From: Bin5 sp965116395
GTDB taxonomy: Bacteria > Chloroflexota > Anaerolineae > Caldilineales > Caldilineaceae
Reading direction: 5' to 3'
DNA length: 64,000 bases
Assembly: GCA_965116395.1 (NCBI GenBank)
Contig: OZ220684.1
Coordinates: 3,658,001-3,722,000 of the forward strand
A program made the translations under genes and the position numbers. Of the stretch, positions 45,201 through 52,093 are shown piece after piece (position 1 is the stretch's first letter; the number at the start of each line of letters is the position of its first letter). Below the pieces are notes generated by a model. The model had not been told where the DNA came from. It did no database searches and saw only the letters and a list, made by a program, of their open reading frames with translations.

Positions 45201-45747
45201 GCAGCGAATCGAAACCGGATTTGGAACCGAGAATCGAGAACCAGGGAGTCCAGATGTGCGCGGGAATCAGATGGCAGCGGTCGTCCACCTCCAGCACGAT
45301 CTCCAACAGGTCGCGGCTGTCCAGACCCAGGATCGGACGTCCGTCCGAGCGGATGTTGCCAATCTTCTCCAACTCGGCCTGCAGAACCGTTGTCGCCTCG
45401 ATCGAAGGGGCAAAGACAATGTTGTGTACTTTGCGCGTGCGGTCATATTTCTTGTAGATGTTGCTGATTTCGCCGCCTATCAGGAACCGTACAGTACCCC
45501 TGCAAGAAGGGGGCACCTCGTCGGCGATAGTGGCCGCGAATTCCGGCTTGAGCTGAAACAACCCATCCTCAGCCGGTTCCAGCCTCGTTTGCAGCTCGGC
45601 CAGCCAGCCTGGATGGGCGATATCGCCAGTGGCTACCACCTGCACGCCTTTGAGCTGCGCCCACTTCCACAGGTGCTCAAGGGTCAGGTTCTTGCTCGTG
45701 GCGCGTGAAAAATGGGAGTGCAGATGAATGTCGGCGACTAGCTTCAT
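42253..45747 (-). CDS. Endonuclease Q (PHP)-UvrD/Rep helicase fusion
   Basis: This 1164-residue protein joins two repair enzymes. Residues 1 to about 415 form an endonuclease-Q-type PHP nuclease. It has metal-binding ADIHLHSHFSRATSK at the start, GDIAHPGW, and a CxxC/CxxC zinc finger (CGVC near 277 and CTQC near 297). It ends in a YDGEYG segment typical of EndoQ. After an acidic Pro/Glu linker (about 415-510) comes a superfamily 1A helicase. That part has Walker A VAGPGTGKTRT near 530, Walker B VDEYQD near 712, GDPDQAIYGFRGAD, LERNYRS, SLHASKGLEF and FYVGMTRAQRRL. EndoQ cuts DNA 5' of deaminated bases, and UvrD would unwind from the nick. ATG 45747 overlaps the nitroreductase stop by one base. 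Confidence 0.88.
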   Translation of the reverse strand: MKLVADIHLHSHFSRATSKNLTLEHLWKWAQLKGVQVVATGDIAHPGWLAELQTRLEPAEDGLFQLKPEFAATIADEVPPSCRGTVRFLIGGEISNIYKKYDRTRKVHNIVFAPSIEATTVLQAELEKIGNIRSDGRPILGLDSRDLLEIVLEVDDRCHLIPAHIWTPWFSILGSKSGFDSLQECFTDLSPHIFAVETGLSSDPPMNWRVSWLDDYTLISNSDAHSPPKLAREATLFDTELSYDALFGALQSGDPAQFLGTIEFFPEEGKYHLDGHRKCGVCWKPVTTIANEGLCTQCGKPVTVGVYHRIEELADRAPGARSPSAAPFTSLIPLPEALSEILSVGPNSKRVQTEYMRLLGRLGPELEILRELPLEDIAAAGGPQLAEGIRRMRAGEVVAQSGYDGEYGVIRMFDGEADQLSSFQIGMFANEPPTAEKTESAPAAEEKKEGEANLEIPVEKPEPPLEEVVEDRAKESNLPLESAPLELFPADSQASADAAGGKQTAWFEQLNPAQQAAAAHTETPLAIVAGPGTGKTRTLTVRIAYLIEKLGVTPSTILAVTFTNRAAEEMRERLADLLGAERSGRITVCTFHQLGASLLQEFGEAIDVNQTFTVLADADRQMLLKRACPELSTRELRSALEAISARKNGLTTDVSENNAESGDDIWERYHEALTEANALDFDDLILRAVQLLETDAATLQTIQARFGWISVDEYQDVNGAQHRLLRLLTAGGANLCVIGDPDQAIYGFRGADHRYFLSFENDFPGGQRLFLERNYRSAQSILDAAMQVISRNPDHQATALIADFAEQVKLDVYRAPTDKAEAEYVVHQVEQMLGGVSYFSLDSGRVDEDGLPEEYTFGDFAVLYRLNAQARLLEEAFDRSGIPFETVGGTDLAEQKSVREVLALLRLTLAPDSTVHWERILSEGKGALSDGAVTKLVSQVKSESKTLGTAPSWRTVVASASGIGALRQSQRDRLSQTVELMDALAGTVSAPLSEQIEAAAAGWQRLRGAEYSDAEKERIDRLLRRAAPFRNRLREFLTTTALQSDADQYDQRADRVTLMSLHASKGLEFPVVFVVGCEAGLLPYIPANREVDTDEERRLFYVGMTRAQRRLILTHAGRRFLFGQSVENRLSDFVTDIEAALQEVQHAQPRQTRKRTEDRQLRLF

Positions 45748-46409
45748 CAGGACTGCCAGCCGTCCCAATACGTTCTGTCGCGCATTGGCTTACGCTTGGC
45801 CGGGCGGAAGTCGTCGCCTTTGAAGTAGGCGACCGGCAGCAGCGCGGCCTGCGAGATTTCGTCGGGGATGCCCAGCATTTCGGCGATCTCGCGCTCACTC
45901 TGCAGGTGCAAAGTGGTCCAGGCAGAACCCAGCCCCCTGGCGCGCAGTGCCAACATCAGCGACCACGCGGCCGGCAGAATCGAGCCGTAAACTCCGGCCT
46001 GCGAAGCCGGCGCGGCATCCTCGGGGCGGCCTTCGATGCAAGGAATCACCAGCACAGGCACATCCTGCATGTTGTCGGCCAGATACTGGGCGGAGCTGAT
46101 CACGCGCAGCATCTGTTTCTCCGCTGCGGTCAGGTCCGGCCCCTCTCCCACATTGCGCGTGGCGTTGTATCCGTACCAAGCCTTCCTATATCGTTCGGCG
46201 ATGAACAGTTTCTTTTCGGCATCGGTTACCATGACAAAGTGCCAGCCCTGCCGGTTGCTGCCGCTGGGGGCCTGGGACGCGATCTCCAGGCACTCTTCGA
46301 TGACCTTCCGCTCTACGGGACGATTCAGGTCCAGCCGCTTCCTTACAGAGCGCGTGGTTGTCAGCAGGTGGTCGACTACAGCCAGGTTGTCCGGGGTAGT
46401 GAGATTCAT
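45747..46409 (-). CDS. Nitroreductase family protein (FMN-dependent)
   Basis: This 220-residue flavoprotein has the FMN-binding N-terminal SVRKRLDLNRP segment, the APSGSNRQGWHFVMV strand and a C-terminal LGIPDEISQAALLPVAYFKG. It could reduce nitro compounds, quinones or other acceptors with NAD(P)H. The substrate is not evident. ATG 46409 has AAGGAGG at five bases. It overlaps the upstream Uma2 gene by four bases (ATGA) and the downstream EndoQ-UvrD gene by one base. This three-gene set appears to be translated in step. Confidence 0.87.
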   Translation of the reverse strand: MNLTTPDNLAVVDHLLTTTRSVRKRLDLNRPVERKVIEECLEIASQAPSGSNRQGWHFVMVTDAEKKLFIAERYRKAWYGYNATRNVGEGPDLTAAEKQMLRVISSAQYLADNMQDVPVLVIPCIEGRPEDAAPASQAGVYGSILPAAWSLMLALRARGLGSAWTTLHLQSEREIAEMLGIPDEISQAALLPVAYFKGDDFRPAKRKPMRDRTYWDGWQS

Positions 46410-47137
46410 TTGGCCTCCTTGAGGCGCCGCGTTAGCTCGGCGCAGAATGTCTTGTGTTCGGATGACGCAATCCCCTGTTGCAGCGTTTCCAGGACGCCGG
46501 AAAGATCGCCGGACAGAAGCGCATCCGGCAGCAACCACAGGCCAGGGAACTGTTCGCTCTTAAGAACGCCATCTTCGTCTGGCCGCTGCTCCGCATAGAC
46601 GCCTTCACGGAGAACATGCCAGATAACGCGTTGCTCATAGGCCAGATATACGATGTACTCCGGCACGCCGTTGCGGGCATAGGCCCGTTTCTTCTGGTTC
46701 AGATCATAGCTAGCGCTGCTAGCGGACACTTCCAGTATGAGTTCCGGCGTTCCTTCCAGATAGCCGTCTTCCCCCACCCAGGCTGATCCGCCGTATTCCG
46801 GCGGCAAAAATAAGAGGGCGTCAGGCTGGGGTTCGTTCTCGAAGTCAAGGCGCAGCGTTGCGTTGTCACTGCCTTCGATGCCGGGCGTTGCTGCGCTATA
46901 GGTACCGAGCCAGCTAATTGAGTGGAAATGTGGTTTTCCGTGTTCGCGATGGCGTGCCGGGGATGGCATATAGACGACTCCTTCAATGAGTTCCGCCTTC
47001 TTAATTTCAGGATGGGACGCGTAGATGCGCTCGAACTCGGCGCGCGTAAGCCGGTCGCCGTTGTTCAAAGGTGGAACTGGCGTCTCAGTTTCCGTTGCAG
47101 GAGTTGTCGTCGAGCGTTCGACTGTCGTAACAGCCAT
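46406..47137 (-). CDS. Uma2-family endonuclease (PD-(D/E)XK, DUF820)
   Basis: This 243-residue predicted nuclease has the restriction-endonuclease-like fold. The core carries Asp in QPDALLFLPPEYGG, Glu in PELILEVSASSASYD and Lys in DLNQKKRAYARNGVPEYIV. The acidic and Lys residues are in the PD-(D/E)XK order. The N-terminal GDRLTRAEFERIYASHPEIK is characteristic of Uma2. These proteins are abundant in Cyanobacteria and Chloroflexota, mostly of unknown function. ATG 47137 has GGAGGA upstream. It is first in the overlapping set with the nitroreductase and EndoQ-UvrD, which makes a role in DNA damage processing conceivable. Confidence 0.88.
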   Translation of the reverse strand: MAVTTVERSTTTPATETETPVPPLNNGDRLTRAEFERIYASHPEIKKAELIEGVVYMPSPARHREHGKPHFHSISWLGTYSAATPGIEGSDNATLRLDFENEPQPDALLFLPPEYGGSAWVGEDGYLEGTPELILEVSASSASYDLNQKKRAYARNGVPEYIVYLAYEQRVIWHVLREGVYAEQRPDEDGVLKSEQFPGLWLLPDALLSGDLSGVLETLQQGIASSEHKTFCAELTRRLKEAK

Positions 47138-47206
47138 TGCAGTCCTCCGTTCCTATTCACCAGAGCTCCGGGCTATCCGCATTATACCCGATTCAAATAG
47201 CCGGAT

Positions 47207-47977
47207 TCAATCCGCCCACTGGCGGTCCATTATCGAGTAGCCGCCATCCACAACCAGGGTGGTGCCGGTGACGAACTCGGCCGCGTCTGAGGCCAGGAAT
47301 ATCGCCGCCCCTGCGAGGTCGTCTGCCGTCCCCAGACGCCGTGCCGGGGTCTTGTGGCGGATCTCCTCGCCCAGGGGGCCGTCCAGCAGGTCGCGGTTGA
47401 GGTCGGTCTTGTGCCAGCCGGGCAGCAGCGCGTTCACCTGAATATTGTGAACTGCCAGCTCGACTGCCAGCCCGCGGGTAAGGCCGAGGATTCCGGTTTT
47501 TGCCGCTGCATAGTTGGTGACGTTAGGCGGCCCCAGCAGCGAATACATTGACCCGATGTTGATGATCTTGCCGCCGTTGCCGGCGTTGACCATCGCCTTG
47601 GCCGCAGCCTTGGCACAGTAGAAGCCACCGTTCAAATGTGTGTCGATGACGTCATGCCAGTCCGCCGTATCCATGTCCAGTACGTTGATGCGGCGGGCGA
47701 TGCCGGCGTTGTTGACCAGGATGTCGAGTCTGCCGTGTTTTTCGACGATAGCCGCCACAGCCTGATTGACCGCCTCTTCGTCGCGCACATCCAGCGAAAT
47801 GACTTCGTGGCTGTCGCCCAACTCTTCCGCAATTGCCGCGTTCTTCTGCGGGTTGCGTCCGGTGGCAATCACCGTCGCGCCCAATGCCTTGTATCCCAAC
47901 GCAATCGAGCGCCCGATGCCCCCGTTGGCGCCTGTGACCAATGCCACCTTATCCTGCAGCGAAAATGAAATCTGCAT
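47207..47977 (-). CDS. SDR-family oxidoreductase (gluconate 5-dehydrogenase-like)
   Basis: This classical short-chain dehydrogenase has 256 residues. The cofactor motif is TGANGGIGRSIALGY, the structural motif NNAG (VNNAGIARR), the catalytic Ser is in NIGSMYSLLG, and the active site is YAAAK. GYKALGATVIATGRNPQKN with an Arg after the second strand suggests NADP. Segments match sugar-acid dehydrogenases such as gluconate 5-dehydrogenase or 2-deoxy-gluconate 3-dehydrogenase. ATG 47977 has AGGAGG six bases upstream. It is upstream of and separate from the Uma2 gene by about 70 bp. Confidence 0.88.
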   Translation of the reverse strand: MQISFSLQDKVALVTGANGGIGRSIALGYKALGATVIATGRNPQKNAAIAEELGDSHEVISLDVRDEEAVNQAVAAIVEKHGRLDILVNNAGIARRINVLDMDTADWHDVIDTHLNGGFYCAKAAAKAMVNAGNGGKIINIGSMYSLLGPPNVTNYAAAKTGILGLTRGLAVELAVHNIQVNALLPGWHKTDLNRDLLDGPLGEEIRHKTPARRLGTADDLAGAAIFLASDAAEFVTGTTLVVDGGYSIMDRQWAD

Positions 47978-48308
47978 GCAAATCCTCCTGGATGTGGTTC
48001 TGACCTGCAAGTCGAGATGGCGCGCGTGCCGCGCGGCCATAAGAATGCCTGCATATCGATCTGATACTCTATGTGTCGCTCAAGCTACTATTGTCGGGGA
48101 ACAGAAAAGGATATGCAAGACAAGGACTAGGTCTGACCGGCAGTCCTTCTGTGTTCCTATGAGATTCAGTAGCATAGTACTCTGGCGGCGCAGAGGTTCC
48201 GTCTCGCGTAATTAGAATAACGATGACTGGTGATTCCCGGGGAGGAATGTTAGAGTTTCGAGATGCTCTCTAAGGACAATTAACAGTGGTTAGTGCCGAA
48301 AGAGCTAC
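47978..48308. other. Divergent intergenic region, nothing recognised
   Basis: These 331 bp lie between the SDR gene (minus) and the membrane protein gene (plus). They should contain both promoters, but no convincing promoter motif, hairpin or small gene stands out. Confidence 0.45.
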
Positions 48309-49139
48309 ATGCCGAGATCTTCTTTCAGGAGAATGGTATTCATGATCTGCGCGATATTGATGAGCAAACAACTGTTCACTGGCGGCAGGCTGCATCGCGG
48401 AGTCCTCTGGACCTTTCTGATCCTCTTTCTGCTCTCGGTCTACGGCAGGTGGCTTGTTGACGCAACGCCAGAGCCGCTGCGCCCTGCCTGGTGGGTCTTT
48501 GGCCCATTCATTCTGCTGACCGATTTGCTCAATCCGGTGTTCTTTGATCGGTTCTGGTTCTTTATGTTCTGCATCTGTGGGGTGGCTATTTGTGCCTTGT
48601 TCTGGGTGCTGGGTCGGGGTGGATGGAAGATTCGGGCCGTTTCTGCCGCCATTCTGGCCTCAATAATTGCCGCTCCCTTTGCAGTTATGTTTATGTACGG
48701 TCCGTACAGCCTCAGAACTGTCAGGGTTCATAGAGAGTATGAACTGAGCTGGCTGACGGAGCCAGAGGGCAACTTTGCCAGCGCGTTCAAGAGTGCGCAA
48801 CGCGAACATGACGTCTTTGGGTGCAAATATCGCTTGCATGGCTGGGGCCTTGACAGCCGTCTCTACTTTGGGTCGAAATGCAGGAAAGACCTGTGGATGT
48901 ATGATCCTCAAGGCGACATGAAGCCGCGCCGGATCCAAGACCTGCCTTTCGAATCTGGAACTTTGACAAAAGTGACCCTTTCAAGGAATTTTCGTCCCAT
49001 GGGGGACGGCGGTCTAGCGGTTTCGCGAGTCGTCGAGGACTCGATTTCACGGGAAGGCAAATTCAGAGCATTTGTCATCCAGGACAGTTTGTATGGTCCC
49101 TATGATGTCCTGGTGATGCAACCAGCCGCTCAGAAATGA
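48309..49139 (+). CDS. Membrane protein of unknown function
   Basis: This 276-residue protein has four probable membrane helices in its first half: near residues 32-50 (VLWTFLILFLLSVYGRWLV), 60-77, 82-101 (FWFFMFCICGVAICALFWVL) and 109-128. A C-terminal domain of about 145 residues with two Cys (GCKYR, SKCRK) is probably outside the membrane. I do not recognise the family. The start is uncertain: ATG 48309 has a weak AAAGAG, while the in-frame ATG 48342 has AGGAG ten bases upstream. It stands alone between the SDR gene and the aromatic operon promoter. Codon usage looks somewhat less GC-rich than the neighbours. Confidence 0.65.
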   Translation: MPRSSFRRMVFMICAILMSKQLFTGGRLHRGVLWTFLILFLLSVYGRWLVDATPEPLRPAWWVFGPFILLTDLLNPVFFDRFWFFMFCICGVAICALFWVLGRGGWKIRAVSAAILASIIAAPFAVMFMYGPYSLRTVRVHREYELSWLTEPEGNFASAFKSAQREHDVFGCKYRLHGWGLDSRLYFGSKCRKDLWMYDPQGDMKPRRIQDLPFESGTLTKVTLSRNFRPMGDGGLAVSRVVEDSISREGKFRAFVIQDSLYGPYDVLVMQPAAQK

Positions 49140-49199
49140 CTCAGAAGGTAAAGTACATGGCGAATATACTTGCCTACAGCTGAATCTCGTTAAAAAGAA

Positions 49200-49228
49200 T
49201 TGACAACCCGTATTCGATGTGGTAGTCT
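49200..49228 (+). promoter_or_regulatory. Promoter of the aromatic amino acid operon
   Basis: A perfect TTGACA (49200-49205) is followed after 17 bp by TAGTCT (49223-49228). Eight bases later is the ATG of a 17-codon upstream frame (49237). The -35 to ATG distance (37 bp) is identical to that at 8781-8818, and both -35 boxes read TTGACAAC, which supports a leaderless start. Confidence 0.5.
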
Positions 49229-49236
49229 TGCTCGCA

Positions 49237-49290
49237 ATGTCCGAAACAAGTGCTAAAGTGCCCCGCAACGAGGACGATCCGACAGCGTGA
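49237..49290 (+). CDS. Short upstream ORF coupled to the aromatic leader ORF
   Basis: This is a 17-codon frame (MSETSAKVPRNEDDPTA) starting at the predicted transcription start. Its stop TGA overlaps the GTG start of the leader ORF as GTGA. If real, ribosomes loading on the leaderless end would pass directly to the leader ORF by termination-reinitiation, which would explain why that GTG has only a distant GAGGA. A single-base error joining the two frames into one leader is an alternative. Confidence 0.4.
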   Translation: MSETSAKVPRNEDDPTA

Positions 49291-49517
49291 CTACCGAACG
49301 AAGTGAAGCACCAGTTACAATCGCCGATCTGATTGGTAGCGAGGATGATTCCCTGCTTCCGATCAACCTGTTGGATGGTCCGTCAGCCGCGGAGATTCTG
49401 TTGTCGAACAACCTGCGCCACGAGTGGCGCGGGTTTTCTTTTGGCAACTTTTGGTTTGGTTATTATTTTGGTGTGAACCAACCGTCTCCGCTTGTTGAGG
49501 AGCGTTGGGCTGTGTAA
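49287..49517 (+). CDS. Aromatic attenuator leader peptide ORF
   Basis: This 76-codon frame begins at GTG 49287. Codons 49434-49469 read F-S-F-G-N-F-W-F-G-Y-Y-F: five Phe, two Tyr and one Trp among twelve. A Trp codon lies at 49425 and another at 49506. No domain or signal is visible in the rest (TIADLIGSEDDSLLPINLL). The ORF ends 23 bp before an intrinsic terminator and 190 bp before the chorismate mutase gene of an operon making Phe, Tyr and Trp. The position and composition fit a leader whose translation senses charged aromatic tRNAs. It is longer than classical leaders (14-30 residues), so a separate role for the peptide is not excluded. Confidence 0.7.
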   Translation: MTTERSEAPVTIADLIGSEDDSLLPINLLDGPSAAEILLSNNLRHEWRGFSFGNFWFGYYFGVNQPSPLVEERWAV

Positions 49518-49571
49518 AGGCAGTCGACGTAAAGAAACTCAAGGCGTGGAGACAAACTCCACGCCTTTTTT
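49453..49571 (+). promoter_or_regulatory. Attenuator: protector, antiterminator and terminator stems
   Basis: Three alternative RNA pairings are visible. Protector: GGTTTGGTT (49453-49461, inside the aromatic codons) with AACCAACC (49476-49483). Antiterminator: GTCTCCGC (49484-49491) with GTGGAGAC (49546-49553), seven Watson-Crick pairs and one G-U. Terminator: AAGGCGTGGAG (49541-49551) with CTCCACGCCTT (49557-49567). The antiterminator uses the terminator's 5' arm, so the two exclude each other. A ribosome stalled on the Phe/Trp/Tyr codons would open the protector and free the antiterminator strand. Confidence 0.7.
49541..49571 (+). terminator. Intrinsic terminator (attenuator) before aroH
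   Basis: A perfect 11-bp stem AAGGCGTGGAG/CTCCACGCCTT with loop ACAAA is followed by T-tract 49566-49571. It is the clearest intrinsic terminator in the window. It lies between the leader ORF and aroH, where an ordinary end-of-gene terminator would leave the aromatic operon without a visible promoter of its own. Confidence 0.92.
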
Positions 49572-49706
49572 GTTGGCATCGATACTGTTCTGTCAGCCCC
49601 TGAGGCTTGTCCTGTCAGGCGCAACCAGGACGGATAAGAGACGAATTCGCCCAGGACTGCATCTTCCGACGGGGGCAGCCTAAGGCGAAACAAACGGGAG
49701 AATGCC

Positions 49707-50135
49707 GTGATCTGTCGAGGAGTGCGGGGTGCAACAACTATCGAAGAGGACACGCCGCAGGCTATTTTGCGGGCGACCCGTGAACTACTGGCCTTTATGA
49801 TTCGTCTCAATAATATCGATTCCGTTGACGTGGGAAGCGCAATCTTTACCACTACATTCGATGTTGTCAGCCAATACCCTGCCCTGGCGGCCCGCCAATT
49901 GGGCTGGATGGACGTGCCGCTACTCTGCGGACATGAGATGGACTTGCCGGGCGGTCTTCCTCGTTGTATTCGCGTGCTGATTCACTGGAATACCGATACG
50001 CCGCAGGCCGATATTCAACACGTATACCTGAATGGAGCCCAAGTCCTGCGCCCTGACCAGAGCTTGGCATCTGAAATCGATATAGATGAGCTCAATCGCT
50101 GGATCGATGAACAGTTAGAAAATCGACCGGACTGA
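49707..50135 (+). CDS. aroH: Chorismate mutase, AroH class
   Basis: This monofunctional chorismate mutase of 142 residues converts chorismate to prephenate, the common step to Phe and Tyr. It matches the trimeric AroH type of Bacillus subtilis rather than the helical AroQ type. Visible landmarks are CRGVRGATTIEEDTP (active-site Arg), CGHEMDLPGGLPRCIRVL (Glu and Arg of the active site) and HVYLNGAQVLRPDQS. The start is GTG 49707 with GGGAG seven bases upstream. It is the first enzyme gene after the attenuator and is followed by pheA after 69 bp. Confidence 0.95.
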   Translation: MICRGVRGATTIEEDTPQAILRATRELLAFMIRLNNIDSVDVGSAIFTTTFDVVSQYPALAARQLGWMDVPLLCGHEMDLPGGLPRCIRVLIHWNTDTPQADIQHVYLNGAQVLRPDQSLASEIDIDELNRWIDEQLENRPD

Positions 50136-50204
50136 CCCCGGTCGGAAAACCTGGCGCTTAGAGGAAGGTTATGTACTCGCTCTAGGCATGAATGGAGTAA
50201 TCCG

Positions 50205-51062
50205 ATGACAGTTGTCGCATTTCAAGGAGAGCCGGGCGCATACTCCGAAGAGGCCATTCGTCAACGGTTTGGCGCAGAAGTCGAAACACTTCCGTGCCGG
50301 ACCTTTGAAGATATATTTGACTCATTGGACGAAGGACGCGCTACAGCAGGTGCAGTGCCGGTGGAAAACTCTCTGGCCGGCAGCATTAACAAAGCCTACG
50401 ATCTTCTGTTGGATCATGATTTGAGAGTGCAGGGGGAGGTCCTATTGCGGGTGCAGCACAACCTGCTGACAATGCCGGGCAATGGCGACAAGATTGAACA
50501 GGTGCGCAGCCATCCGCAAGCTCTGGCGCAGTGCGAAGGCTTTCTGAATCGCAACAGTTACACAGCCATTCCCTGGTATGACACTGCCGGCAGCGCCAAA
50601 GAACTGGCCGAGCACCCGGAGCCAAATGTAGGCGTGATCGCCAGTGCGCTGGCGGCGGAGATCTATAACTTGGAAATCGTTCAACAGGGAATTGAAGATT
50701 TGGACCACAACTTTACCCGTTTCTTTGTCATAGGCAAAGGCGATGCGCAGCAAACGCCGGATGCCAAGACCTCACTCGTCTTTGCGACGCCGCACAGCCC
50801 CGGCGCTCTGTATTCGTGTCTGGGCGAGTTCGCTGAGCGCAACATTAATCTCGTCAAGTTGGAGAGCCGTCCGCGCCGCAACAGGCCCTGGCAATATGTG
50901 TTTTACCTGGATTTTGAGGGCCACTGGCAGGAGCCGGACTGCAGCGCCGCTGTTCTCGGGCTTCTCAACCGCGCTGCATTTGTCAAGATGTTGGGCAGCT
51001 ATCCCGCGGCAGAGCAACCTGGCAGCGAGCGCCACGCGCAGGAAGCAATGTTGCAAATATGA
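50205..51062 (+). CDS. pheA: Prephenate dehydratase, copy 1 (allosteric motifs intact)
   Basis: This enzyme converts prephenate to phenylpyruvate, 285 residues. The catalytic domain (1-180) starts VAFQGEPGAYSEEAI and has the TRF motif (Thr171-Arg-Phe). The ACT domain (188-270) keeps both Phe-binding motifs known from E. coli PheA: GALY (200-203, usual GALV) and ESRP (220-223). Phe feedback inhibition is therefore expected. ATG 50205 has GGAG seven bases upstream. It is followed, 158 bp on, by a paralogue of identical length. Confidence 0.95.
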   Translation: MTVVAFQGEPGAYSEEAIRQRFGAEVETLPCRTFEDIFDSLDEGRATAGAVPVENSLAGSINKAYDLLLDHDLRVQGEVLLRVQHNLLTMPGNGDKIEQVRSHPQALAQCEGFLNRNSYTAIPWYDTAGSAKELAEHPEPNVGVIASALAAEIYNLEIVQQGIEDLDHNFTRFFVIGKGDAQQTPDAKTSLVFATPHSPGALYSCLGEFAERNINLVKLESRPRRNRPWQYVFYLDFEGHWQEPDCSAAVLGLLNRAAFVKMLGSYPAAEQPGSERHAQEAMLQI

Positions 51063-51143
51063 GAGGCAGATAGCGCTAATCTCTAGGTCGACAAATAACA
51101 GAAATAATCGCTCAGGTGGTACCTATGCGGAGAAGTGTCGATC

Positions 51144-51161
51144 TGCCCAGATGTGTGGGCA
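51144..51161 (+). other. Intercistronic hairpin between the two pheA genes
   Basis: TGCCCA/TGGGCA form a 6-bp stem with a six-base loop in the 158-bp gap. No U-run follows. Just before it AGGTGGTACC (51114-51123) resembles the T-box consensus, but no stem I or specifier region can fit. I see no proven regulatory function. Confidence 0.35.
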
Positions 51162-51220
51162 CAAGAGTCGGGATTTGATGCAAATACCAGGACGTCCAAT
51201 AGTCCCATAGGAAAAGTTCC

Positions 51221-52078
51221 ATGACGGTTGTCGCATTTCAAGGTGAGCACGGCGCTTTTTCCGAAGAAGCCTGCCATCAGCATTATGGGCCCGAGGTCAA
51301 TACAGTCTCGTGCCACACAATTGAGGACCTCTTTGCAAGCTTGGACGATGATCGTGCCACCGTGGGGGTCGTACCGGTTGAGAACTCTGCCGCCGGCAGC
51401 ATCAATAAGGCCAGTGATCTGTTGTTGCATCATGATTTACGAATTCAAGGTGAAATCATCTTGCGCGTACGGCACAACCTGCTGAAGTTGCCAGACAATG
51501 GCGACATAATCAAAGAGGTGCGAAGCCATACGCAGGCTCTGGCACAGTGCGAGCAATTTCTCAACAACAACAGTTACGAGGCCGTTCCCTGGTATAACAC
51601 TGCTGGCAGCGCCAAGGATCTGGCGGAGTCGCCGGAGCCGAATGTGGCGGTAATCGCGAGTGCCCTGGCCGCCAAGACTTACGGCCTGGAAATCGTCCAG
51701 AAGAATATCGAAGACGAGAGCTACAACTATACTCGCTTCCTCATCATCGGCAAGGGCGAAACGGAACAGACGCAAAACGCCAAAACCTCCATCGTCTTCG
51801 CCACGCCGCACAGCCCGGACGGGTTATCCTCATGTCTAGGGGAACTGGCCGATCGAAACATCAAACTGATAAGGCTGGTCAGCCGCCCGCGCCGCAACTA
51901 TCCCTGGCAGTATGTATTTTATATGGACTTCGAGGGCCACTGGCGGGAAGCAGCCTGCGGCGCTGCCATTCTGGGCCTGGTCAACCGCGCGGCGTTTGTA
52001 AAGATGTTGGGTAGTTATCCCGCCGCGATTCAGCCAGGTGAAGATCGATACACGCAGAAAACAATGCTGCAAATTTAA
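51221..52078 (+). CDS. pheA: Prephenate dehydratase, copy 2 (allosteric motifs lost)
   Basis: This is a paralogue of the preceding gene, same length (285 residues) and clearly homologous throughout. The catalytic TRF (171-173) and the VPVENSAAGSINKASD region are kept. In the ACT domain the two Phe-contact motifs have changed: GALY is DGLS (200-203) and ESRP is VSRP (220-223). The enzyme is probably active but insensitive, or differently sensitive, to Phe. ATG 51221 has AGGAA upstream. It abuts the first DAHP synthase gene with 15 bp between. Confidence 0.93.
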   Translation: MTVVAFQGEHGAFSEEACHQHYGPEVNTVSCHTIEDLFASLDDDRATVGVVPVENSAAGSINKASDLLLHHDLRIQGEIILRVRHNLLKLPDNGDIIKEVRSHTQALAQCEQFLNNNSYEAVPWYNTAGSAKDLAESPEPNVAVIASALAAKTYGLEIVQKNIEDESYNYTRFLIIGKGETEQTQNAKTSIVFATPHSPDGLSSCLGELADRNIKLIRLVSRPRRNYPWQYVFYMDFEGHWREAACGAAILGLVNRAAFVKMLGSYPAAIQPGEDRYTQKTMLQI

Positions 52079-52093
52079 ATACAGGAGATTCAA

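Noticed and set aside
51114..51123. AGGTGGTACC resembling the T-box consensus between the pheA genes
   Set aside because: Only about 50 bp follow the pheA1 stop, so there is no room for stem I and a specifier loop, and no terminator follows.
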